NCBI GenBank assembly: GCA_028065725.1
Contig: JAPTVL010000030.1
Location: forward strand, 1-55,701
Length of the DNA: 55,701 nt
Reading direction: 5' to 3'
Source: Betaproteobacteria bacterium
GTDB taxonomy: Bacteria; Pseudomonadota; Gammaproteobacteria; Burkholderiales; Rhodocyclaceae
In this document: in pieces, positions 46,368 to 54,689 of the stretch
How the letters are laid out: every line of letters begins with the position of its first letter
How positions within the stretch are numbered: the stretch's first letter is position 1
Position numbers and translations under genes: made by a program
Notes under the pieces: generated by a model
Told to the model about the DNA's origin: nothing
Databases searched by the model: none
The model's input: the letters and a program-made list of their open reading frames with translations, nothing else

Positions 46368-47243
46368 TCAGCTTTGCTGAATGCCGGCGATGGCCCAACC
46401 GCGGCTGCCGTCGAGCGGCTTGGTCAGATGCCAGACTTCGTTGAATGGTTCTGGCGGGGCATTCACCTCTTCACGCAGCTGGCCGGAGAAACGCACACTC
46501 GCCATCGCCTGATTGGCTTGGGTCATAACATCGAGCAACTCGGCGTTCAGTTGCATGACATTCGTTTCCTGCGCAAGTTGATTGCGCTCCTGAAACTGCA
46601 TCTGGATCTCAGCCGCCATCTCGGGAGTACAAAACTCGCGGATATCGTCCATGTCGCCCCGGTCGTTGGCGGCCTGCAAACGGATGAAGTTGAGTCTGGC
46701 CTGACGCAGGAAGCCATCAACATCGAAGTCGGCGGGAACGTTTGCCGCGCCAGCGGACGTGCCACCAATGGATACCGGAATGGACGGTTCGCTGGCGCGT
46801 ACAGTCTCCATGCCAGCGGGCATGCCGGCATACTGCATGGCCGGCTGCGTGCCAGCGGGCTGGCGCTTCCTCAAGAACCAGCGCACGGCCATGACGACGG
46901 CCAGGCCAATCAGCAACAACATCATCATGTTGGCCATGCCTTCACCCATGCCCAAATGCGAGAACAGGGCTGCCAGGCCGATACCGGCCGCCAGTCCAGC
47001 CAGCGGGCCAATCCAGCGGCTCATCCCGGATGCCGGGGCAGCGGCGGCAGGAACTGCGGCTGGGGCCGCCGCTTGCGCGGGCGCATCGGCGGGTTTGGCC
47101 GGCACGGCTTCGCGTTTCATTACCGATGCGTCACGACTGACTCCGGAGGACTTGCCTCCACCTAGCCGCTTGGCCTCGGCATCCGGAACCATCGCGCCGA
47201 CACCCATTACGACGGCAAACAATGCAATTGCAATACGTTTCAT
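46368..47243 (-). CDS. Tim44-like domain protein, membrane-anchored
   Basis: A 291-residue protein: signal peptide (MKRIAIALFAVVMGVGAMV), a long Ala/Pro-rich linker, a pair of hydrophobic segments (WIGPLAGLAAGIGLAALFS, then ANMMMLLLIGLAVVMAV), and a C-terminal Tim44-like domain (about 180-290; pattern FLRQARLNFIRLQAANDRGDMDDIREF). Bacterial Tim44-domain proteins are poorly characterised. ATG 47243 is adopted. The operon context implies a role in stress at the cell envelope. Confidence 0.82.
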   Translation of the reverse strand: MKRIAIALFAVVMGVGAMVPDAEAKRLGGGKSSGVSRDASVMKREAVPAKPADAPAQAAAPAAVPAAAAPASGMSRWIGPLAGLAAGIGLAALFSHLGMGEGMANMMMLLLIGLAVVMAVRWFLRKRQPAGTQPAMQYAGMPAGMETVRASEPSIPVSIGGTSAGAANVPADFDVDGFLRQARLNFIRLQAANDRGDMDDIREFCTPEMAAEIQMQFQERNQLAQETNVMQLNAELLDVMTQANQAMASVRFSGQLREEVNAPPEPFNEVWHLTKPLDGSRGWAIAGIQQS

Positions 47244-47278
47244 GGTAATTCTCCTTTGAAATATCTGTATGAAGGCGG

Positions 47279-47878
47279 TCATTGATCCGCCTTGGGCACT
47301 GGCGTCACGATGCTGACCTTGACGGTGCCCTTGTTGCCACGGGTAATCGCAAATTGAATGCGGTCGTTGCCCTTGATGAATTCGTGCCGCTCTTCGTCTG
47401 CCGATGCAGACAGCAAGTTTTGTGAATAGGCTTGCTTCGCAAAACCGGTAACGTAGGCATCGCGCACGGCGGCGTAATCGACTTTTCCTTCGTAACGCAC
47501 CGTGATTTCTTGTCCCTCGCGCTGCCAGTGCGTACGCACGAGACCGGGATAGCGCGTCACGGTGGCCGGATCGGTACCGGAAACATCCTGCGGCGGCGGT
47601 ACAGGTTTCGTCGCGGCGCGCAGAGCATCGAGCGCCTCATTGGCGCCGGGAATCACGCGCTCTGCCTGCTCGATCACGACGCGGGCTGTTTCGGGCGCCG
47701 CACCCGCCATGGATTTTGCCTGCCCCCACAAGCCGCCGATCAGCGCCACGGCGGCCCATGCGGTGAGTCCGAGGAGACCTATGAAGCCGACGCCAACGGC
47801 TATCCAGGTGGAACGGCGCACTTGCAAAATGCCGGGGGCGAGCGTGGCGGCATACGAGAGCAACGTCAGTCTGCTCAT
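47279..47878 (-). CDS. Hypothetical membrane-anchored protein, 199 residues
   Basis: No family recognised. One membrane segment near residues 25-50 (WIAVGVGFIGLLGLTAWAAVALIGG) is followed by a soluble C-terminal part (TRYPGLVRTHWQREGQEI, then GNDRIQFAITRGNKGTVKVSIV) that could lie in the periplasm. It is on the same strand as its neighbours, 10 bases after the hibernation-factor gene and 35 before the Tim44-like gene. Confidence 0.65.
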   Translation of the reverse strand: MSRLTLLSYAATLAPGILQVRRSTWIAVGVGFIGLLGLTAWAAVALIGGLWGQAKSMAGAAPETARVVIEQAERVIPGANEALDALRAATKPVPPPQDVSGTDPATVTRYPGLVRTHWQREGQEITVRYEGKVDYAAVRDAYVTGFAKQAYSQNLLSASADEERHEFIKGNDRIQFAITRGNKGTVKVSIVTPVPKADQ

Positions 47879-47888
47879 GGGGAGTCCC

Positions 47889-48275
47889 TCAGTCGGTGCC
47901 TAAGGCCATGACCGCATCCCGTTCGGCATTTGCTTCACAGGAGGAGGCAGCATTAAGGTGCGTGTGGGGATACTCCCGCAAGCGCTCCAAGCGACGCGCA
48001 ACGGTGCGCTCGGTCCGGTCGATCGCGCGATCGATGGCAACATAGAGGTCCGCATCGGTATCCTCGATGACCACCGTCCGGACGCGGGGCAAGGAAATTC
48101 TCACCTGGCAGCGCTTGTCGTTGCCGCCGCGGGGTCCGTTGATGTCGGACAGACTCACGCTGACTTTACTCACGTCGTGACGTGCCCAGTCCAGGGCAAA
48201 CTTGAGACGTCGCTCGGCATGCTCGCGCAAGCCCTCCGTCAGATCAAAGCCGTGTGCACGTATGTCAAATTGCAT
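47889..48275 (-). CDS. Ribosome hibernation factor-like protein (HPF/RaiA family)
   Basis: A 128-residue protein with the HPF-type beta-alpha-beta fold (QFDIRAHGFDLTEGLREHAERRL, then SKVSVSLSDINGPRGGNDKRCQ) and basic C-terminal helix (DRAIDRTERTVARRLERL). HPF binds the small ribosomal subunit in stationary phase and stops translation. ATG 48275 has GGAGG seven bases upstream. The frame continues upstream but its codons there are in the regulatory gap. First gene of the eight-gene stress operon. Confidence 0.78.
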   Translation of the reverse strand: MQFDIRAHGFDLTEGLREHAERRLKFALDWARHDVSKVSVSLSDINGPRGGNDKRCQVRISLPRVRTVVIEDTDADLYVAIDRAIDRTERTVARRLERLREYPHTHLNAASSCEANAERDAVMALGTD

Positions 48276-48357
48276 TTGTCTTCCTCCCGAAAAAGTAACC
48301 ATGAGAGAAAGATAGGCTTTTAAATACAAACAATAAAGACGAATCATGTTTATATAC

Positions 48358-48377
48358 TGTTCGTCATTTAACGAACA
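48358..48377. promoter_or_regulatory. Perfect 7-bp-arm dyad between hpf and the LysR gene
   Basis: TGTTCGT (48358-48364) and ACGAACA (48371-48377) form a perfect dyad with a 6-bp AT-rich centre, in the divergent gap and 11 bases before the LysR start. The size and position suit a LysR-type binding site that could control both directions. The surrounding gap is AT-rich. Confidence 0.6.
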
Positions 48378-48387
48378 ATTGCAAACC

Positions 48388-49296
48388 ATGAACCTCAAAC
48401 ATCTGCGCTATTTCTGGACGGTTGCCCGCATGGGGGGCGTGGCGCGCGCGGCCGAGCGTCTCGATCTCACGCCACAGACCATCAGCGGCCAGGTCAAACT
48501 GCTTGAGGAGGATCTCGGCACGTCGCTGTTTCGGCCCGCCGGGCGCGGAATCGAACTGACCGATGCGGGACGGATGGCCTTGTCCTACACCGACGAGATC
48601 CTGCAACTTAGCGATGAAATGAAGACGGCGCTGGCGGCACGACAACGCCAGCCCCTGCCGATCCTGCGTGTCGGCATTACCGATGTGGTGCCCAAATCCT
48701 TCGCCTATCGCCTGCTGGCGCCCGTCGGCAACCTGCCGGAACCGGTGCGATTACTCTGTCGGGAGGGGCACATCGACATGCTGCTGGCGGAACTGGCACT
48801 GCACCGGCTCGACATGGTGGTGTCGGACCGTCCCATGCCGCCCGGTCTGGCGGTACGCGGCCACAACCACAAACTGGGCGAAAGTGCCGTGGCCTTCTTT
48901 GTCGCGTCATCACTCGGGGATACTCGCCATGATTTCCCCGGCTGCCTCGACGATGCGCCACTACTGCTGCCCGGTCAGGGCGCTGCGGTACGCGGCCAGA
49001 TCGATCGCTGGCTCAATGAAGCACGCCTGACGCCCCGCATCATGGGCGAGTTCGACGACGGCGCCCTGATGAAAGCATTCGGCCAGGCCGGTGCCGGATA
49101 TTTTCCCGCACCGGCATTGTTGGCCGACGAAATCTGCGCCCGTCATGAGGTGGCTCTGGTTGGGGAAGTCGACAGTATTCGCGAAACTTTCTGGATGATC
49201 ACCACCGAGCGACGCATCAGTCATCCGGCGATACGCACCGTGGTTGAGGCGGCGCGCACTGCCTTGAACTCCGACGGGGAAACCACGGCGGAATAG
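48388..49296 (+). CDS. nhaR: NhaR-like LysR-family regulator
   Basis: A 302-residue LysR-type regulator with the N-terminal winged helix (MNLKHLRYFWTVARMGGVAR, then LDLTPQTISGQVKLLEEDLG) that is a close match to NhaR, the Na+/osmotic regulator. The C-terminal two-lobe effector domain is complete. The start at ATG 48388 is chosen because it gives the NhaR beginning; upstream codons lie in the operator. It diverges from hpf. No nhaA is in the window, so the stress operon may be its regulon. Confidence 0.86.
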   Translation: MNLKHLRYFWTVARMGGVARAAERLDLTPQTISGQVKLLEEDLGTSLFRPAGRGIELTDAGRMALSYTDEILQLSDEMKTALAARQRQPLPILRVGITDVVPKSFAYRLLAPVGNLPEPVRLLCREGHIDMLLAELALHRLDMVVSDRPMPPGLAVRGHNHKLGESAVAFFVASSLGDTRHDFPGCLDDAPLLLPGQGAAVRGQIDRWLNEARLTPRIMGEFDDGALMKAFGQAGAGYFPAPALLADEICARHEVALVGEVDSIRETFWMITTERRISHPAIRTVVEAARTALNSDGETTAE

Positions 49297-49326
49297 TCGG
49301 TGCTGACAGGACGGCGGTATCTGACC

Positions 49327-50304
49327 TCAGTTTCCGCGAACCAAGTTCATCACTTGGTTCATGTCGAGATTGCGCGCTTTTTGCTCGATCTGCGGCAGAT
49401 ACTGTGTTTGCAATTGTTTGGCCGGACCCAGCAGGCTCTGGAATGCATCCTGCAACATGGCTGTGTTCATGGTTCGCCCACCGGCATAGTAGCGTTTGGC
49501 CACCTGACCGAGCGCGTAGGTCGTGGCGAAGGAAAATGCCATGCCCGTGGCAGCACTGCCGATCTTGCCGAACGTCTTGCCGGCTGCCTTGCCCAGTAAG
49601 CCGCCGAGCAACTTGCGCCCAAACTGCTCCAGATATTGTGACGTCAGTCCCACCCCGGCGGCGGCGATGAACTCCTTGATGTGCCCCTGGTCAAGATCGA
49701 TTCCGTGCGACTGGCCGATGCCATACACCATCTTGATCTGAAGCGGAATGATGGCCATGGAGGCCCACGATTGCGGCAGCAGTTCGAGTGCACCATTCAG
49801 CAGCGCGTAATTGAGAATGGATTTATCGAGCTCTGCTTCGGATGTCACGGGTCTGGCGTTCGCGGCGTTGGACGCTGAATAGGATTGCTCAAGGGGGGCG
49901 CGCATCTTGGGGGCCGAGGTTTCAGCCGCCTCCACGAAAGTATCAATTTCGCCTTCGATCAAATCCGTCTGTGCGACGTCGAGTTTCAACAGGGACTTGA
50001 GGTTATCGAGGAATTTGCGCTCGGTAGCGGTCATGCGTCCATCCGCATCGCAGACACATACTGCCATCTCGTAAGCATAGTGACGCTGCCCGGCTTCGAT
50101 CAATGACGATGTCGCGGTTTCAAGCGGAAGCTGCTTCAATAGAACGTCCTGGTAAAGGCGTGCCATATCGACCGCGCCCGGTGCATCGGTGAGGGATTCA
50201 GCAATCCGCCGGACTTCCTCGCGCTCCCGGTCATCCTTGATCCCGTCGGCGAATGCTGCGTGCAGTGCAATGGCGAGGATCGATCGTTGTTCATCAATGG
50301 TCAT
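49327..50304 (-). CDS. TerB-like / DUF697-like protein
   Basis: A 325-residue protein. The N-terminal ~130 residues resemble a TerB-type acidic helical domain (ALHAAFADGIKDDREREEVRR, then VCDADGRMTATERKFLDNL). The C-terminal ~180 residues are a DUF697 (YcjF)-like membrane region (MAIIPLQIKMVYGIGQSHGI, then KLLGGLLGKAAGKTFG). ATG 50304 has GGAG six bases upstream. It is convergent with the LysR gene. The function is not established; TerB-like domains occur in tellurite-resistance and membrane-stress systems. Confidence 0.72.
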   Translation of the reverse strand: MTIDEQRSILAIALHAAFADGIKDDREREEVRRIAESLTDAPGAVDMARLYQDVLLKQLPLETATSSLIEAGQRHYAYEMAVCVCDADGRMTATERKFLDNLKSLLKLDVAQTDLIEGEIDTFVEAAETSAPKMRAPLEQSYSASNAANARPVTSEAELDKSILNYALLNGALELLPQSWASMAIIPLQIKMVYGIGQSHGIDLDQGHIKEFIAAAGVGLTSQYLEQFGRKLLGGLLGKAAGKTFGKIGSAATGMAFSFATTYALGQVAKRYYAGGRTMNTAMLQDAFQSLLGPAKQLQTQYLPQIEQKARNLDMNQVMNLVRGN

Positions 50305-50533
50305 GGTGGTCTCCATAAATGGTCAGTAATGTTTTATGGTCATCTCTCCGTGCCTTCATCAAGGCAGGCTCGATAACCGTCGAGAGCTAGAAATAATGTC
50401 ATGCTTTCCATCCTTTTTTCTTTTCTACGCGCGATGCAGTTTGCTTCGTGTTTTCGCTGATCCACCGATGAGTCTTCACCCGTCATGAAACCAAGGGAGT
50501 GAGCAGGTCGCGTTCAATCCTGGGAAGACGGGG

Positions 50534-51109
50534 TCAGAGTCCGAGGCTCTCGCCGGCACCAAGCAGGGTTGCAATGCCCAGCACTGCAAAGATTGCGGCG
50601 GCGATTCCGTGTACCAGCCGAATCGGGAGCTTGTGAGCAAGCCGATCGCCAATCAGTACGGCGGGTACATTTGCAATCATCATGCCGAAGGTCGTTCCGG
50701 CAACGACGGAAAAAAATGCGTGATACTGAGCGGCCAATGCGACGGTGGCGACTTGAGTCTTGTCACCCATTTCGGCAAGAAAAAAGGCAACCAGCGTAGT
50801 AACGAAAACACCGGATCGAGTGAGTTTTGCATCGGTCTCATCGAACTTGTCCGGAATCAATGTCCAGATTGCCATGGCGATGAAGGAAATGCCGAGCACC
50901 CAGCGCAGGGTTTCGGGTCCGACAACGGTGGTAATCCAAGCGCCAATCGCACCGGCAAACGCGTGGTTTGCAAGCGTTGCGACCAAGATGCCGAGGATAA
51001 TCGGGAGTGGACGCTTGAACTTTGCGGCAAGGATGAAGGCGAGGAGTTGCGTCTTGTCGCCAATTTCGGCCAGAGCAACGATGCCGGTAGAGATGAGGAA
51101 GGCTTCCAT
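50534..51109 (-). CDS. GDT1/UPF0016-family Mn2+/Ca2+ exporter
   Basis: A 191-residue membrane protein made of two homologous halves, each with the hallmark ExGDKT motif (ALAEIGDKTQLLAF at about residue 15-20 and LAEMGDKTQVATVA at about residue 112-117). Bacterial members (MneA and relatives) export manganese. Six membrane helices fit the family. A yybP-ykoY-type manganese riboswitch precedes it, which independently supports a Mn role. It is the only gene on this transcript that I can see. Confidence 0.93.
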   Translation of the reverse strand: MEAFLISTGIVALAEIGDKTQLLAFILAAKFKRPLPIILGILVATLANHAFAGAIGAWITTVVGPETLRWVLGISFIAMAIWTLIPDKFDETDAKLTRSGVFVTTLVAFFLAEMGDKTQVATVALAAQYHAFFSVVAGTTFGMMIANVPAVLIGDRLAHKLPIRLVHGIAAAIFAVLGIATLLGAGESLGL

Positions 51110-51164
51110 AACAGTTCCTTGGCCGGATCAAGACAGATGACCACATCACCCCTCCAGCCATTCG

Positions 51165-51280
51165 GAAGGCAACGTGGTCAAAGGTCTTGCCAGGTTCGGA
51201 AACTGCTTACGCCATGGCCAGAAGGCCAAGTGTGTTGACGTAAACCCCTTGCGCGGAAGGGCGGCTACTCCCCAATGACG
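51165..51280 (-). ncRNA. yybP-ykoY-type (manganese) riboswitch
   Basis: On the minus strand the aptamer's conserved blocks are present: GGGGAGTAGCC at 51273-51263, GTCAACACACTTGG near 51240-51227, GGCGTAAGC near 51210, and AAGACCTTTGACC at about 51188-51176. This is the class that binds Mn2+ and turns on Mn exporters. It is placed about 60 bp upstream of the GDT1-family gene start. The edges are approximate. Confidence 0.88.
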
Positions 51281-51328
51281 GTGCGAATACTACATGGAAG
51301 CAAAGGTGTCGTCTATCCAGGTAGTAAG

Positions 51329-52234
51329 ATGATCGATATGTTCCGTTGCAATAGCACCCAAACGCATCCTTTAGCACACTCGGGCATGCATGAGGAAGTT
51401 GAAACATACCTGAAGAACGGGTGCCACGATCCGCAGTTCGAAGCTTGGCCGGGTAGCGGTTTTTTCGACCGAACGCAAAACGGAAGCGAGACCCTGCGCG
51501 ACGCGCTGATTGCAGAAGTGCTGGCAAGAACGCAGCGCCCTCCAGTCATTACGCCTCCGGACGATCTGGATCTTCGTCAGTTCGCGCACCAGAAATTCGG
51601 CGGCATGGTGAAGGGGCTTTTCCCCAAGTCTGAACAGGCGATCGTCCTTTCCATGCTTGAACGCTCCGTGGTATTCCTGACGCCACGAAACATCGTCTCG
51701 GTGTTGCGGGATATGCCTTGGCTCGATACGGCATGGGACTTGGCCAACCTCTATCTGGCCAGCCACTCAGCGGAATTGCTGTCGGTTGAGGCTCAACCGA
51801 TCCTTGGATTGAGCATCGAAACGACCTGCTACGTCTCGACCGACTATTTCCGCGCAGCGAATCCCTTCGACGATTTCGTCCTGCACGAAGCCGCTCATGT
51901 TTTTCACAACTGCAAACGTGAGACGCTGGGTCTGCCCCATTCAAGGCATCGGGAATGGCTGCTCGAGATCGAATATCGAAAGCGCGAAACCTTTGCCTAT
52001 GCCTGTGAGGCATACAGCCGCTTGCTCGAACTGGGGCGCGATTCAAAACATCGCCAAGACCTGTTGAACGAATTGGCTGCAACCCCGTTGCCCAACGATG
52101 AACGCGTGGACGGTGCGGAGTATCTCGACATTCTTGCCGAAGCCAATACGGCCAGAAATGGGTGGAAGCGCATCCTCGTGCGATGTTCCCCGTCCAGGGT
52201 TCGCAATCAAACAATTCCGACGCCTACATCGTAG
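51329..52234 (+). CDS. HExxH-containing hypothetical protein next to traW
   Basis: A 301-residue soluble protein with a zinc-protease-type motif (VLHEAAHVFHNCK, about residues 191-203) and downstream acidic residues (RKRETFAYACEAYSRLLE) in the position of a third ligand in gluzincin-like enzymes. I do not recognise a named family. ATG 51329 is adopted; an upstream in-frame ATG at 51275 lies inside the riboswitch region. It is the last gene before the traW block and reads in the same direction. It may be cargo or a transfer accessory. Confidence 0.55.
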   Translation: MIDMFRCNSTQTHPLAHSGMHEEVETYLKNGCHDPQFEAWPGSGFFDRTQNGSETLRDALIAEVLARTQRPPVITPPDDLDLRQFAHQKFGGMVKGLFPKSEQAIVLSMLERSVVFLTPRNIVSVLRDMPWLDTAWDLANLYLASHSAELLSVEAQPILGLSIETTCYVSTDYFRAANPFDDFVLHEAAHVFHNCKRETLGLPHSRHREWLLEIEYRKRETFAYACEAYSRLLELGRDSKHRQDLLNELAATPLPNDERVDGAEYLDILAEANTARNGWKRILVRCSPSRVRNQTIPTPTS

Positions 52235-52292
52235 TTCGTTTCCTCTACGCGCCCCGTTGAGTCGTCAGCGACCGTAGCTGCTACGGGTAGCC

Positions 52293-52319
52293 GAAATGCG
52301 CCCGAAAAGTGCGCATTTC
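52293..52319. promoter_or_regulatory. Palindromic site B upstream of the traW operon
   Basis: GAAATGCGC (52293-52301) and GCGCATTTC (52311-52319) are perfect 9-bp arms around a 9-base spacer. Compared with site A (9812-9838), 23 of 27 positions are identical in register. It ends 40 bases before the traW start. An adjacent smaller hairpin (CCGTAG/CTACGG near 52272-52286) precedes it. Confidence 0.6.
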
Positions 52320-52359
52320 AAAAATTCAGGGGTGTTTCCCCCAGCCAGAATCGCCCCTC

Positions 52360-52983
52360 ATGTGGTCTCTGGTTCGCATCCTCCCTTTGCTTTTCTCCTG
52401 TACGACATTTTCTGCGTTCGCTGCGGAACTGGGTGTCGTCGGCCCGACCTATGAGATCGCGGAACCGGATTTGATTGAGGTCATCCAGGGCCGGTTGATG
52501 CAAATGCAAAAGTCCGGCGAACTGGCGCGCAAGCAGACTGAATATCGCGACAAGGTAATCGGCGGCATCGAGGCACCCAAGGTCGTTGCTGGCGTCAAGG
52601 CCACCGACGCACCCCGTACCTACCATGTCGATCCGACCTTGACCGTGGATCGGGATATACGCAATGCGGAAGGCGCCTTGCTTTTCGCTCGCGGCATCAA
52701 GATCAATCCGTTCGATCATGTTTCCCTGACCCGAAAGCTGCTGTTTTTCGACGGACGTGATAGTCGGCAGGTGGCCTTTGCCAAGCTTCGTCTGGGCGAG
52801 GGGGGCGGGAAGAACAAACCGATCCTGGTGGCCGGAGAACCCCTGAAACTGATGCGGGCCTGGAAGCAGGCGGTGTATTACGACCAGGGTGGATCGTTGG
52901 TTCGGCGACTGGGGATTCGCCAAGTGCCGGCGATCGTTAGCCAAGACGGCAAGAGATTGCGGATCGATGAAATCCGCCCGTAG
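52360..52983 (+). CDS. traW: TraW, F-type pilus assembly protein
   Basis: A 207-residue periplasmic protein with a signal peptide (cleavage near FAAEL) and the TraW pattern (VVGPTYEIAEPDLIEVIQGR near the N-terminus; KINPFDHVSLTRKLLFFDGRD and VPAIVSQDGKRLRIDEI near the end). TraW works with TraU and TrbC in F-pilus assembly. ATG 52360 is chosen because it gives a proper signal peptide. Its 3' end overlaps traU by 17 bases. Here it opens a separate block, unlike in F, where it follows trbI. Confidence 0.9.
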   Translation: MWSLVRILPLLFSCTTFSAFAAELGVVGPTYEIAEPDLIEVIQGRLMQMQKSGELARKQTEYRDKVIGGIEAPKVVAGVKATDAPRTYHVDPTLTVDRDIRNAEGALLFARGIKINPFDHVSLTRKLLFFDGRDSRQVAFAKLRLGEGGGKNKPILVAGEPLKLMRAWKQAVYYDQGGSLVRRLGIRQVPAIVSQDGKRLRIDEIRP

Positions 52984-53980
52984 CCTCGCATTCCTTTCGG
53001 TCATTGTGCTCGGCGTGCTTTTCTTGCGCCCAGCCTTTGCTACGGCAACCTGTACCGGGCGGTTTGCCAATCCGATTACGGACATCTGCTGGAGCTGCCT
53101 GATGCCGCTCCGATTTGGCGGCCTCGATCTGGTTTCCCTCGATCAGGAAGACACTCCGAATCCTGGTGGATCCCCCGTCTGCCTCTGTCCATCGCAATTG
53201 CGTGTCGGCTTCAAGGTCAGCTTCTGGGAGCCGGTGCGGCGCGTGGATGTGGTGCGCCGTCCCTTCTGCATGACCAGTCTTGGTGGCATCGAACTCAATC
53301 CCGGCTTCGATGCGCCGCGCGGGTCCCGTTTCAGCCAGGACAGCACCGCGACATCGTCGTTCTATCAGGTGCATTGGTATGTCGATCCAATCATCTTCTG
53401 GCTCGAAGCGATCTTCGATAACGCCTGCCTGGAACAAAGTTCATTCGACGTGGCGTACCTCACCGAACTCGATCCCATGTGGAACGACGACGAACTGACC
53501 TTCATCTTCAATCCCGATGTCGCTTTGTTCGGCAATCTCCCGGCACGAGCCGCCTGCGCCGCGGATTGTGTCTCGGCAACCGCCGGCTTTCCGTCGAACG
53601 CCTTGTTCTGGTGTGCCGGATGCCAGGGCAGCTTGTATCCACTCAACGGAAACGTGCAAGCGCATATCGGCGGGGTACAGGCTTCCAGCCTGGAAATGAC
53701 GCGGCTGATCGCCAAGATGCACCGCGAAGGTCTGATGTGGGCCGCCTCCGGCGAGGACGGCCTGTGCGGTTACTACCCGCAACCGATCATGGACAAGACC
53801 GGCTACAAGTATCAGATGCTGTATCCGGTTCCGCAAACCGCGAAGATCGCCGGGAAGTGCTGCCAGCCCTTGGGGCGTTCGACGATCCTGTGGGGTGCCG
53901 GGAAGGAATATCCGTTTGAGGGCGAAGACTTTGCCTACATGGTGTTCCGCAAGCGCAACTGCTGCCAGGGAGCCTTCTGA
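52967..53980 (+). CDS. traU: TraU, mating-pair formation protein
   Basis: A 337-residue Cys-rich secreted protein with a signal peptide (FLSVIVLGVLFLRPAFA) and the TraU landmarks (CTGRFANPITDICWSCLMPLR near the N-terminus, then DELTFIFNPDVALFGN and PAIFDNACLE-like stretches). It is required for DNA transfer and depends on disulfide-forming TraF/DsbC-type proteins. ATG 52967 is used; it lies inside the end of traW. Length matches F TraU (330). Confidence 0.93.
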   Translation: MKSARSLAFLSVIVLGVLFLRPAFATATCTGRFANPITDICWSCLMPLRFGGLDLVSLDQEDTPNPGGSPVCLCPSQLRVGFKVSFWEPVRRVDVVRRPFCMTSLGGIELNPGFDAPRGSRFSQDSTATSSFYQVHWYVDPIIFWLEAIFDNACLEQSSFDVAYLTELDPMWNDDELTFIFNPDVALFGNLPARAACAADCVSATAGFPSNALFWCAGCQGSLYPLNGNVQAHIGGVQASSLEMTRLIAKMHREGLMWAASGEDGLCGYYPQPIMDKTGYKYQMLYPVPQTAKIAGKCCQPLGRSTILWGAGKEYPFEGEDFAYMVFRKRNCCQGAF

Positions 53981-53984
53981 CGCC

Positions 53985-54689
53985 ATGAACGGCTCTACGC
54001 ACACCTTTCCCGTCGCCATATGCCTTTGGGTTTGCATGGCTACTCAAGCCTGGGGACAGGCGGCATTGCCGACTGATTACGACATGCGACTGGCCAGGCA
54101 GCGTATGGAGGAAGCGCTTGGCTCCGGCAAGCTGCCCAAGAACTTCGGTGCGCCTTCAGTCCCCAAGGTCGAGTCCTTGCCCAAGCCAGAGGCAAAGCAG
54201 GCCGATATTGCCAAGATCGCCGAAGGCTACCGCCAGTTTCCGGCCGCAAGCAATCGGCCGAGCACATCAGACTCGCCGGAGTTGATGATTTTTGTGTCCT
54301 TCTCGATGCCTCGGGAATCTCTGGAGCGAATCGTCATCCAGTCGGAAAAGTCGGGTGCGGTCCTGGTGTTGCGCGGTTTCAAGGGCAATTCGATGGCACG
54401 GATGGGGGAGGAAATTGCCAAGCTGATCGGCAAGCGAAACGTCACGGCCATTATCCACCCGCCGGCGTTCACCCAATTCAAGGTGACTCAGGTCCCGGCG
54501 CTGGTGCTGGCCAAACCCAGCCAGGCAACCCGGATTGGCACCGATGGCTGCGCGGCGCCGACGAGTTACATCAAGGTCGACGGCGATGTTACCCAGGACT
54601 ACGCCCTTGATCTCATCGAGCGTCAGGCGCCGACATGGGCCGATGCGGCTCGGCGGTTCTCGGCCATCCTGGCAGGCCGCAAGCCATGA
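53985..54689 (+). CDS. trbC: TrbC, F-type conjugal transfer protein
   Basis: A 234-residue periplasmic protein with a signal peptide (cleavage near AWGQA) and the TrbC_Ftype thioredoxin-like domain in the C-terminal half (SPELMIFVSFSMPRESLERI, then FKVTQVPALVLAKPSQ). TrbC takes part with TraW and TraU in pilus assembly. ATG 53985 follows the traU stop by four bases. Its stop overlaps the TraN start. Confidence 0.9.
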   Translation: MNGSTHTFPVAICLWVCMATQAWGQAALPTDYDMRLARQRMEEALGSGKLPKNFGAPSVPKVESLPKPEAKQADIAKIAEGYRQFPAASNRPSTSDSPELMIFVSFSMPRESLERIVIQSEKSGAVLVLRGFKGNSMARMGEEIAKLIGKRNVTAIIHPPAFTQFKVTQVPALVLAKPSQATRIGTDGCAAPTSYIKVDGDVTQDYALDLIERQAPTWADAARRFSAILAGRKP

